From the NCBI RefSeq assembly GCF_001653235.2, contig NC_035790.1, forward strand, positions 4,712,001 through 4,776,000: DNA of 64,000 bases, written 5' to 3'. The DNA comes from Pochonia chlamydosporia 170. Its lineage: Eukaryota > Ascomycota > Sordariomycetes > Hypocreales > Clavicipitaceae. The notes under the pieces were generated by a model, which saw only the letters and a program-made list of their open reading frames with translations, did no database searches and was not told where the DNA came from. The translations under genes were made by a program, and so were the position numbers. This document shows positions 1 to 9,855 of this stretch, one piece after another; within the stretch, counting starts at the first letter, position 1; each line of letters opens with the position of its first letter.

Positions 1-2
1 AA

Positions 3-892
3 CTGAGATACTCGCCACGCCCCAGTCAAATAGGTCGAAACCCGCGGCGGACCAATTCACAGAGAATTACACCACCTTCTTTATCGAGAAGCGACAGTAC
101 TTTCATGGGACCTGGTGCTAGTGTTATTGACCTGACCGTGGACTCACCAGAAGATGAACGTGCTCCCGAACCGAGGGTGACTAGAAGTCACCGACACCAC
201 CACCACCACCATCACCATCATCACCACCACCGACCTCGACGCTTTGGGCAAGATCAACTAATCGAGCTGGAATTTATGAATGCCAGTAGTGCGAGCATCT
301 ACTCCAATATTTCGAGCAACGTTCGCCGAATAGCAGGCCTGTTTGGTAGCAATTTTATGACTCGCGGCTTTACCGGTGCACCGGTCGAGTTTCCGCTCGC
401 TTCTCCCCGCGAGCAGAGCCCCAAACCGACAATGGAACCCCCGCCACCAACCCGAGATGGATTTACTCGAGACACAGCATTGGAAGGAGATAGGGTAGTA
501 ATATGCCCAGCCTGTAAGGAAGAACTTGCATACGATCCAACCGGAACAGCACCACAGCCAAGCCCTACTGCTACGGGCACCAAAAAACGGAAACGTCAAC
601 CCGCAGAGCACCATTTCTGGGCCCTCAAGAAATGCGGACATGTAGGCATACCCTGCTGACTTTAAAACCGAGAATAAGGTCAGACGTTGCTAACATTTTG
701 CAAAAGGTTTACTGCGCGGATTGCTTTGAGAATAGAAAACCCACAAAGGCCAACCCGCATGGCGCTGGGTTCCGGATCTCGCAAGGCAAAGCGCCTGGCA
801 GCACGCCAAACGGAAACGACATTCGATGTGCCGTCGAGAGCTGCGAGACAAAAGTTAGTCCGAAGACTGAGTGGGTGGGCATTTATTTGTAA
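3..892 (+). CDS. RING-finger protein with SUMO-interacting motif, 5' end outside window
   Basis: Two exons, 3-641 and 707-892, around a 65-bp intron (GTAGGC...GCTAAC...AAAAG). Splicing joins the halves of a RING finger: CPAC, then KKCGH from exon 1 and VYCADCF from exon 2, then a further C...C pair near the C-terminus. The first ATG is at 105, but the frame is open without a stop back to the window edge and reads as Arg/Ser/Pro-rich protein, so the true start probably lies upstream. Residues VIDLT followed by an acidic stretch look like a SUMO-interacting motif, and 12 consecutive His follow. RING plus SIM is the layout of SUMO-targeted ubiquitin ligases (Slx8/Rfp type), which ubiquitinate sumoylated nuclear proteins. 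That assignment is an inference. The RING finger itself is clear. Confidence 0.8.
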
Positions 893-1433
893 ACCAAACC
901 TGTACAATCAACAGCATTCCAGGGTTTCCTGTGTACATTGCATCTTGCCATTTCTCGGTATGCGGCTGCAAGGCAGGTTTTGTGCACCTGATGACAAATT
1001 CGACGTATCATGCGTGGCATGGCATGGCAGGGCAGGCATGGAGAGGCGGACGTTTAGACTCTGGCGTTTTAGGGTTGTGAATTTCTGGTAACATGTCATG
1101 AGGGGATGATACCACTGCTTTTAGAGGCTTTAGTGACAGCCTGAGAGCGTCTTCATTTTGGAACAAAGGGGGATTGTAGCGGCGGCGTTTGGAGTCGTGT
1201 TTCCGCATGCTCAAATGGCATTTCTACGATGTTTATCCACATCAGAGACATTTATTGCTCTTTTCCCACTGTGACCGTTGCAACTTGCTTGAGGTGTATA
1301 TTCATTCGACTAGGGGTATCTTTGAAGCGTTATCCGTCCTTGCTAACAATAAACACAGCCGCTACCGACCCGACTTAATTATATCCTGGTATCATGCCTT
1401 CGTTCCCAATAAGTATCATAATCCGACCCAATG
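893..1433. other. Intergenic region between convergent genes
   Basis: This is the 3' flank of both the RING gene and the convergent coiled-coil gene. I see only short chance reading frames and a local GGCATGGCA repetition near 1017-1037. No gene is supported. Confidence 0.6.
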
Positions 1434-2684
1434 CTAAACAACGAGATCCAATGCTAATTCGTCCACCCAATCCCCGCCATATTCAGTCTCTTGCGAGTCA
1501 CTTATACCGCATGGCCCAGTCGCATTCTCCTTGTCGTCAAACGTGAGTTTTGGATTCGTAACACCGGCCAAGGATTCAGATGGCACGACTGTATTTACGC
1601 TGTAACGAGCCCGTCCTTTTGAAATGCCGTCTATTTTCGTCGTGTGATTTGCCTGTGGAATTTCCTGGTCCTGCAGCTCCTCTAGCGCTGCGGTGCGCTT
1701 GCTGCGCTGTATGGCCAGGGACACAAGTTCATTGGAGCCAGAGGACGTGAAGAATCGTTTGGATGGGGCGGTGGGTAGTATGTGTTTTGCGGGTGATGGT
1801 TTCTGCGGGACGGGGTATTCTGCATCGTCGAAGGAGTCGCTGAGAATGGAGTCGAAGGTTTCGTCTTGGAGCTCGAGAGCCTGTTGGGATGATGAGGGGA
1901 AGAAGTCGTCTAGGTTGCCGAGGATGGCTTGCGTGCTCATCGGCGGTTGTTGGATGATGGGGGGAGGGGAGGGAATGGTTTGTTGTTTTGGTAGGTTTGG
2001 ACGAGGAGGAGGGCCCATGGGTCCTGATATTGGTCTTGGACTGTGCTTGGGAGGTGTCTTGTGTGGTGATTCGGATGCGTTTTCCGGGTCACTTGTGTGG
2101 TTTGTTGGTGATGTAGCGTTTGATTCTCCTCTCGCTTCCATCTGCGCTTCCATCTCACTTGTTCCCCCAGTTATCGTATCCAGCAATTCCTCCAGATCGC
2201 TCTCATCCCCCTCCGGTATCAAATCCAACTCCCGTTTATCACTACCCGTATCATCCTCCCCCTGCTCCCCAGCCTCATCCCGCATGCCATCCCTCAATCT
2301 CTCCAGCGTCTCACCCCCCGAATCCCTCTTCTTCCCATACCCATTCCCCCGTACAAACCTCGCAATCGTGTCCTGGCTCGGCCGCACATTCACAAGCGGT
2401 ATGCCCATCTTCTTCTTCTGCTCCCGCTCCGCCAGCTCCCTGTCACGCTTCTTCTCCCGCAGGAGCCTAGCTTTCGCGGCGGCCTTTTCCTTTTCGAATT
2501 CCTTTCGTATGCGTTCTTGTTCGGCTCTTTCTTGTTTTATCCGCTCGGCGCGGGACATGGGCGGGGTTTTTGTTGCCGCTTTGTAGGCCTTGCGTACTTG
2601 TTTTGTCGTCATGGGTCGGATGTATTGTGGTGGTGGGGGGTTTTGGGCGGTCGGGATGACCGTGAATGTGCGTTGGCCTGGCAT
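1434..2684 (-). CDS. Conserved-looking fungal coiled-coil protein of unknown function
   Basis: Uninterrupted 416-codon frame. The frame runs 60 codons further upstream, but the ATG at 2684 (MPGQRTFTVIP) is preferred because the upstream part is low-complexity and includes leader-like sequence. Near residues 40-100 lies a highly charged Arg/Lys/Glu helix (MSRAERIKQERAEQER onward), a likely coiled coil. It is followed by KKMGIPLVNVRPSQDTIARF, the most conserved-looking part. The middle is Pro/Ser/Thr-rich and probably disordered. The C-terminal part has DDFFPSSSQQA and KRFFTSSGSNELVSLAI. I do not recognise a named domain. QDTIARFV resembles a PCNA-binding (PIP) box lacking the last aromatic residue, which is only a hint of a nuclear DNA-metabolism role. 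Confidence 0.75.
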   Translation of the reverse strand: MPGQRTFTVIPTAQNPPPPQYIRPMTTKQVRKAYKAATKTPPMSRAERIKQERAEQERIRKEFEKEKAAAKARLLREKKRDRELAEREQKKKMGIPLVNVRPSQDTIARFVRGNGYGKKRDSGGETLERLRDGMRDEAGEQGEDDTGSDKRELDLIPEGDESDLEELLDTITGGTSEMEAQMEARGESNATSPTNHTSDPENASESPHKTPPKHSPRPISGPMGPPPRPNLPKQQTIPSPPPIIQQPPMSTQAILGNLDDFFPSSSQQALELQDETFDSILSDSFDDAEYPVPQKPSPAKHILPTAPSKRFFTSSGSNELVSLAIQRSKRTAALEELQDQEIPQANHTTKIDGISKGRARYSVNTVVPSESLAGVTNPKLTFDDKENATGPCGISDSQETEYGGDWVDELALDLVV

Positions 2685-3613
2685 GGTGAGGGTGATGGTT
2701 GGTGATGGGCGACGCGTTGATGGCCCATGGAGGTGCTGGTGTGTATCTTGGGCGCGTGAAGTTGAGGGTGGAGGTAGAGCGCATGTGAGCACGCTGCATT
2801 CAATGTTGGTGTAGGTCTCAAGTGCTGTTGTGGGGGGGGCGCCACGCTTCCACGCTGCAGGCACATGGCTGATCTGATCTGATCTGATATTCCTTGACCC
2901 ACCGATTACCCCTGCAAAGTCTGACTTGCTTCAATTTCTTGTCTGTAACTTGGATGTTATATTTGCATTCAAAGTGAATAATCTGATTTAGCTCGTCGGC
3001 TATGATGTTTTTTTGCGTATCGGAGGAGAACGTAATGCACAGCTAAGGTAAGTAACTGGGAAATACGAACATCGCCAGCGAGTGAATTTACAAAAGAGTT
3101 GACATGGGCTGACTTCCCCGGTGTTGATACATCCTTTGAGTTACACAAAGGTATAAAACTTTTATGCGTGCTCAGAATTTATATGCTCTTATATTGTTAT
3201 ACTACAGGAAGTGTACTCCGTACATATACCACGCTCTTTTACTTCTGAGGGCCAACGGTGATACAGCTCTAAACAATCACTTGTATATCAATTTAAATTT
3301 ACTTGTGTTTTTGTAAACTGACTTCTAGTTCACACTCTGCTCATTTTCACCGACATAGAACACTGGCTTAAATTTTAAATCTTATTCGAATTCTGCGTTA
3401 TCTCTAGAGACCTCGATACAGAAAGAGCTTCGTTTGCATATAATTCATCATCCTTGCGTCTTCCCAAATCCATTGTCTACTTTTAAAATTGGCGAAATCC
3501 GTCACCTTAATGTCAGAAATGTGAAGCATCTCTATCAAGCTTAGAAACTCTTCTCACATCTCCACCCTTTACCGCCATCCCGTCCATCAACTCAAACCCC
3601 CACTCACATGAAC
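2685..3613. other. AT-rich intergenic region (promoter of the coiled-coil gene)
   Basis: This lies upstream of the coiled-coil gene and downstream of the aldo-keto reductase gene. It holds a four-copy CTGAT run at about 2873-2890, a GTACTCCGTAC motif at 3213-3223, and AT-rich sequence to 3550. No protein-coding gene is visible. Confidence 0.6.
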
Positions 3614-4648
3614 CTACTTCGCAAGCGGCTCAACAGTCGGATCCCAAGCACAAGGACTATAATCCGTAGTAACCAGACCCTCAACCTCCTCATCCGTCAG
3701 CTCAAAATCGAAAATGGCCGCATTCTCCGCGATACGCGAAGGCGTCACACTCTTCACCAACGGCACATAACCCCTCTGCAAGCTCCAGCGCAGCAGAATC
3801 TGCGCCTCCGTCTTTCCATACTTGTCTGCTAAGGCCTTCACCTTGGGATCTCCCCAGCGCTCACCTCGCACAATGGGACAGTACGCCTCGACAGCGATGT
3901 TCCTCTGCTTGCACCAGTCCACGATGTCTGAGCGCGTCAGCCACGGGTGTACTTCCCACTGTCCGACGGAGATGACGCCGCCCTTTCCTGGACCGCCGCG
4001 CTCTTGCTCTAGTTTCTTGATGTAGGCTTCTAGTTCGTCAAGGTGGTGGACGCCGTAGTTGGATACGCCGATGGACCGGATCTTGCCGGCGTCGACGAGC
4101 TCGACTAGGGCTTTCCATGCTCCGAGGCGGTTTTCTGTGCCGCCGTAGGGGGAGTGGATGAGCACGAGGTCCAGGTAGTCGAGGTTGGTGTCCTGGAGAG
4201 CAGTGTTGACGAGGGCGTGGGTGTTGTCGTACGATAAGGGCTTGCCGCTCATGGGGACTTTGGTGGTGAAGAAGACTTCGGAGCGTGGGATGCCTGAAGC
4301 GGGGATTGATGCTGCTGATGGTCCTTGGTTGCGATAGGCAGACGCGGAGTCAATCTGGTTCAAGTTAGAAATTTGTGCCTATGGTATTTGGTGGTTCACT
4401 CACATGGCGGTATCCGAGGCGGAGAGCTTCAGCACACACTTGGGTTGCATTCTCCTTGGGTCTGCGACGAGTTAACAAACAGTATTGTCGATATGGCTTT
4501 TCATTGTTCTCACGTTTGATAAACCTAAATGGTCATGTTAGCTTACACCACAAACGTATGACGGTGAACATACACCAAATCCAAGGACGGGGAGCCCATG
4601 GCCTGAGTTGAGCTTGACGGTAGAGCTGATGGTCAATTTGGATGCCAT
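3614..4648 (-). CDS. Aldo-keto reductase
   Basis: Four exons on the minus strand: 4648-4574, 4524-4514 (only 11 nt), 4461-4404 and 4354-3614, giving 294 aa. Each intron has GT...AG ends, and the joined product reads smoothly: LPVLGFGVYQT, PKENATQVCAEAL, LRLGYRHIDSASAYRNQG. The catalytic tetrad of the family is visible: Asp and Tyr in IDSASAY, Lys in FFTTKV, His in LVLIHSPY. The NADPH-binding signature is in LVKSVTPSRIAEN. Proteins of this kind are cytosolic NADPH-dependent (alpha/beta)8-barrel reductases of aldehydes and ketones. The substrate cannot be told. The 11-nt exon is unusual but needed to keep frame and motif. Confidence 0.9.
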
Positions 4649-4716
4649 TTTGCGAAACATGAAGTGGAAGTTAGCCCAGTCTAAGGGAGATGAAAAATAG
4701 TGGTGACAGATGGCGT

Positions 4717-4724
4717 TATATATA
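4717..4724 (-). promoter_or_regulatory. TATA-box candidate for the aldo-keto reductase gene
   Basis: TATATATA lies about 70 bp upstream of the start codon at 4648, a normal position for a core promoter in this kind of genome. Confidence 0.45.
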
Positions 4725-5123
4725 CTCGCTCCCTAACTTGAGTATGTCAAAGCATTGGTTGACGGATCTACGTCGATGGTTCCGTCATGTCTTCTGAGGG
4801 TTCGGAAAGTGGGGATGTCACTGACGTTGTTCAGCCAGCTCGGATGTATGCTTTAAAACCGAGGATATCGCAGGATCAGCCCCAAGAAAGTCGCAATATA
4901 TTTGAGATGGAGTAACGGCCTGAAGTTTTGTATTTGCCTGTAAAAGAGCAGTAGTGCAGCGTTGCTATTTTTTTGTGTAAGCGCCGCCCCAACAACCTTG
5001 GAAGTCATAGGGTAAGCGCCAACGGAACATGTCACTAGTAGACTCACTACTACAAACGCCTGCATCAAGAGATGCCATTCTGCAGTCTATTTTACGAATT
5101 TTACTTTATTTGTCTCATCCAGT

Positions 5124-6429
5124 CTATATGACGCTCTCTAGCATGCTAGGATCATCCTCATGATTTCGCTCAGGCACAACCTCCGGTGCGGCCTCTTCCT
5201 CCTCTTCCTCATCTAAATCAAGCATCGGGTAATTCAACGTAGCAGCAATATCGCCCATCATTTTCAACCGTTGCCCACTCTCATGGTCGCTGCTCAATAT
5301 CCTCGCTTCTCCCCCATCAATCTTAACTTTATCAACCAACGCGACATATCTTTTGCGGATTGCCAAATCCTGACTCCGGAACAATGAGTTGTTGATGAGC
5401 AAAACGCCGCCTCCGGGTCCGACTGCACCGTCAGCAACCGCCTTTTCTACCGCTTTCGTACCGTACCAGGCTCGCCCGTCGTCGGCCTTTAGAAGTTCAA
5501 AGAAATTATCTATGTACTGTGCTTCCTTGACGTAGCTCATATCTTTCATCTTGGCCATCACCTCGGGACTTTTGAGGACTTCGTTTAGACTGTATATGTG
5601 CCCAGAGTTGGCGTGAATGACGGTAGCTTGCTTGGCAACGGCGTTGAGGACCTTGTCCGACTTGTCTCGACCCTGTTTTGCAATGTACTCTTTGAAATCT
5701 TGAGCCACGAATCCGGGACTTGCTAGCAGGAGCGGCCGAGAGTCTGAAAAGTCGACAGCGCGTAGTAGTGAGGAGAGCGTCTTGTCGAAGAATCGCTTGA
5801 GGCCAGCGTCCTGATCGGCAGCAGTATCGCGCTTCTTAGGAACAACACTCTCTACGCGAGTCTTGAGAACGGTGCGGAACTGAGTTATTAGGCAGATGTG
5901 GGCTAGGCCCTCTTGCATGACTACAGCGGCCATGGCACCGTTCTTGTCGTCGGAGAGTGCTTGGGCTAGGGTCGTTTTGGAAACGGAATCCCAGCCGTCG
6001 GGCTTGATTACGGTGAAAGATCGGTTTACTTCGATGTCGAGAGTGTGATGGGATCCCATGGGGACATGGTCATTTTCGGATGCGACGACACCGGAGACTC
6101 GTAGGGAGGAAATGACGGGGTCGAAGAAGGTGGATTTGACCTTGACGGTCAGGTCTGTGTGGACTCGTTCGGCCGCTGCTGCACCTGTGCCGGAGTTGAC
6201 TGTGACGACCTTTCGTAAGGCATGGGCGTGCACCAAATCTCCGGGGACGATGAGGTTGTAGGCATGCCACTATGCACAAATTAGCTATCAACGTTGGTGA
6301 CAATGCCGGGCTGGTGTTGAGAGGGATTGCGGGGATCTATCATCATACCATGTCCTCGGGGTCTTCTGGCAGCAGAGAAATCTGTTCCTCCTCCACATCC
6401 TTTAGGACTCTTTTATTGATCAACTTCAT
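5124..6429 (-). CDS. DOM34: Dom34/Pelota ribosome-rescue factor
   Basis: Two exons, 6429-6349 and 6269-5124, split by an 80-bp intron; 408 aa. Exon 1 encodes MKLINKRVLK...LLPEDPEDM and exon 2 resumes with WHAYNLIVPGD, the start of the Lsm-like N-terminal domain of Pelota. The central and C-terminal eRF1-like domains follow (KPDGWDSVSKTTL, VVMQEGLAHICLI, HANSGHIYSLNEVL, GGGVLLINNSLFR, HESGQRLKMMGDIAA), and the tail is very acidic. As in other Pelota proteins there is no GGQ peptide-release motif. Dom34 works with the GTPase Hbs1 to split ribosomes stalled in no-go and non-stop decay. Length and domain order match the family. Confidence 0.95.
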
Positions 6430-9400
6430 ATTGAAGAATCTTGTAAAGCTCGTATCTGATATACAACAAAGTTGTCACCAGAGAAAGAGAGAGTCTGGCT
6501 TTGGCGGGGATGGGCCACCGATACCCAAGCAAACTTGGGAGTCTGACGATGCTGAGGTTTGCAGTTTGAAGTTGTAGTGGGGGTGGCGCCTGTGGCGGAA
6601 CCCTGGAAACAGCTGTGGCGGTTGAGATTTGAGTCTGGGTTGGTGCTGGCGCATTTGACAAGTCGCATGTGCCAGATATCGACCAAACAATTCAATTGTG
6701 ATTTGCTCATCTTGATGGGAATTCGTTGAGGTTATGGCCATATATATTTCTCGCAGATTTAACGTTCAGCGTGCAATGCATATAAGATTATCGTTTACTT
6801 GAAACTCTGCTTAAATAGTACTGTACGTTTAAAATCGTACTCCGTAGTACGATCAATGTTAGGTTCAGGTCAGTCAGTCACGAGGCACCATTCTTCTGGT
6901 TTGAAGCTTCTTGTGAATCCCTCGAGTCCAAGTAAACTCTATGAGTCTCAGGCAAGCTACCGTCTAACCTACAAGTCAAGAATGGTGAAGCCGTTCAAAC
7001 GCTCAAGCAAGGATAATTTATCGATTTTTTTTTTTCGGTTGCCTGCCAGGACCAGAGAGTTTATGGCAGGGGAGCAATTTCCATGACCGCCTTTGTGAGC
7101 AAGGTTGGGTCCTGCATGTTGCGTCTTGGCTCACACTTGGCGATGGTGTTTGGGCCGGATACGCGTATTGGATTTTGCATGGCTTTTCGCTCCAGCCTGT
7201 TCTGTGCTCTCCAAAATGCCTCGATTGCCAAGTCTCTATGGAGTAAAGCGGCTGCTTTCGTTAGTGGATCGCGCTGCCATCGAACAGTGAGAAAAGTAAC
7301 TTGAATAACCTTAGCATGACATCTTCAGCCCATGGTTGGCAAGAAACCGAGGGATTCATCAATCATTGAATTCTGCTTCCCGAGGCTCCAAGTTCTTTCA
7401 ACCAAGACTGGTAACCTTGCCACCAAAACTCACTTGTTCGATGGTGCTGCCTTCAGGGAACACCCAACCGTCAAGTCTCTGACCGCCAGTCACAGGCTCA
7501 ACATCAACCAGTGGATCAAAAGGCCGAGGCGATATTTGATGTCGACCTACTCCGTAGTCCCTGTCACTCCAACTTGACTGCATCCCCCAACTGTACTCAT
7601 TAAATTCACCAAGCCGCTCCATCGGCTTGCCAGCCCTCGGCGGACGGACTTCGTCTGTATCCCGACGACCGCAAAACCGCCGTTCAGCCCTCGTTTTGGG
7701 TGCCCTCCACTAAACGGCGGGTGGCGCCAAGGGTCCCATTTCTTGGGCGACGTCACTCGCCGACTTTCCGTTGTTTGATGGAGGAATATTAGCGTCGATT
7801 TCCATGTCAGCTCAAGTCAGATGGTGGAACAGCAGCAGCTTGTCGATCATGCCGTAACCACATCCAGGTCGAGAAGTTGCCGATGAAGGATTGGTGTTGT
7901 TGCTTCGTTGATAGAGACACCAGGTATGTGGATGCGGAACTTTCGTTGGCAACATGCCATGTCCTGGTCTATAAGTCGCGCAGTTTGGCCGAGGTTTGAG
8001 AGGTTTTTATAAGTCTGCATGAGCGGAAGAGTCGGCGTGGAATGTCGGCCTTGGTAAGTAAGAAAACTAAACGGACTTTATTGCAATTGCATTATAATTC
8101 GAATCGATGCATTGATGGACCAAATACGCGAGGAAATGAATAATTGATGACTCTAGACACGGGCTCATGCTATACGTTGATGAAAGGGACAACCCGCCTG
8201 CAAGCTTTTGTTGTCTGGTTTGTTCTTGCACTGTTTCACTCGAGCGGTTGGGGATGTCATTATGGCCTCAACCTTTATCGACGTAACAAACGCAATGATG
8301 TTGCATGTTTTTCTAGCACCTCACGGGACATGCTCTGGCTTGAGCTAGTCCGTACTTGAGTCTTGACACAAAACATGTCTCCGTGGTGCGTTCGGACACT
8401 TGAGCAGTTATATTGGTACGTATTGTCGGTTCCCCAGGTCTGGATGCCAAGAGAGAGGAGGGGGAACGCTGCGCAACAAACTAGCGTTTGTAACACGGGC
8501 CTGAGGAAACGTGAGAAGAGCGAATTGGAGCATGTAGGCTTCTCGAAGGCTGCCAGGTCATCGCATCGACCATGGAATGCGAATACGCGCGATCCGACTC
8601 ATGACAACCAGGAACATTGAAACGCCAGTGGCCTTTGTCTGCATGTGCATGCTAGGCTGGAATCAGGCTCCAGCACTAACTGAAGTAGCAATTGGTTTCG
8701 TTCTCTCGCTTTGGCCCCGCTAGTCCAGTGCGCGACTTAAAGGAGTCGTTGTTCCGGTTTGGGGCTGGAATTGCCGAGTTGGTTTGTGTTGGAGGGAGGC
8801 GAAGAGGGAAAAGCTAGGACCAGGATGGGACGTGATGGGACGTGATGGGACGTGATGGGACATGATGGGACATGATGCAACCAAGATGTCGGAAGGTGGT
8901 AAAGGATGGAGCAATTTGGGGATGACAGGCTGAGGTAAGGCCCGCTGGGGGCACCAACCAGAGTGACCACCTGTAGACATGCACTGGAACATCGACGACC
9001 CAGCCTTGACGACCAGCACTTGAACACCAACTCCTGCAAGTGAAGCCACAAACAACCATTCAGGTGTCTTGAGCCACCAATCGCTGCCGAGCTGATGCGT
9101 CCCCCCCGTTCGATCTCTTCATCATCATCCACATTTGGCTTTTCCTCGGCGTCAGCACCTCCTGGGCTGATGCCGGGCACCGACTCCCCTGTCGTTCCAG
9201 CTGGAAGTCGATGACACGGAAACTGGCAACAAATACCAGGGCCTTAGAGAGATGATGGCCAAGAGGAGGCTGATCAGGATGAAGGACAAAGTGGATGAGC
9301 ACATGCCTGGCTGTACGTATTTGATGATATCACACGATCTGCCATCTGTCGCAGAATGTCGCCTCCCCGGATCAGCGCCCTTCGATGCCCCCCTTTGTCG

Positions 9401-9660
9401 TAATGCATTCAACTCCCGCACGCTAGGTCCCTGGGCTGCCCATTGCGAGTGACAAATGAGGGTATTGAAGTTTCCAGCTGCTCCAAAAGAGCTAACTGTA
9501 ATATCGACGTCCTAACCGCACATCAATATTGCACACTGCCTTCTTCAACCCTTCCGCTCTTTTTAGGTGGGTTTTGTGGGTTCGTTCCGTTCTGTTTCGT
9601 GTCTGGTCCGTCTGGTGGCTCTCGTGACAGCCAAAAGCTAAAATAGCTACTCCATACTCG
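6430..9660. other. 3.2-kb gene-free region upstream of the MULE transposon
   Basis: Only short overlapping frames on both strands are seen, none with a recognisable domain or a credible intron structure. Two TACTCCGTA motifs occur (6837-6850, palindromic extension, and 7548-7556), and a 10-bp minisatellite lies at 8824-8877. The stretch could include decayed mobile DNA, but no coding remnant was recognised. Confidence 0.5.
8824..8877. repeat. 10-bp tandem repeat (minisatellite)
   Basis: About five copies of the decamer ATGGGACGTG in tandem. The first three carry ACGTG and the last two ACATG, so the array has a C-to-T type variant shared by the copies at one end. Confidence 0.85.
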
Positions 9661-9668
9661 ATGTTCAA
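9661..9668. repeat. Left target-site duplication of the MULE element
   Basis: ATGTTCAA directly abuts the left inverted repeat and is repeated exactly at 12644-12651 next to the right one. Confidence 0.85.
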
Positions 9669-9731
9669 GACAGTCTTTAATCGGACGCACCCAAATCTCT
9701 ATTCGGACGCACCCCCCCACATTCAGCCACA
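9669..9731 (+). repeat. Left terminal inverted repeat of the MULE
   Basis: Begins GACAGTCTTTAATCGG and ends CATTCAGCCACA. It contains the 12-mer TCGGACGCACCC twice (9681-9692 and 9703-9714), 22 bp apart, a possible pair of transposase contact sites. Confidence 0.92.
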
Positions 9732-9855
9732 GCAGTCTCCGATAATGTCCCGGTCAAATTTGCTGCAAGTGATATCTCCAGTATTTCCACCATACCAACA
9801 ACTACTTACAGTGCCTGAGTAGTATTTTGCTACCACCCCAGGGTGACTTCCTACC

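Noticed and set aside
299..641. Long minus-strand frames under the RING gene
   Set aside because: They are antisense shadows of the His-rich and RING-coding exon, with no domain and no start context.
1693..2586. 297-codon plus-strand frame
   Set aside because: It is antisense to the coiled-coil protein gene. Its Ser/Arg-rich composition is what the reverse complement of that gene would give.
6799..7304. Chain of small plus-strand frames that could be a gene
   Set aside because: No splice sites join them into a sensible protein, and no domain is recognisable.
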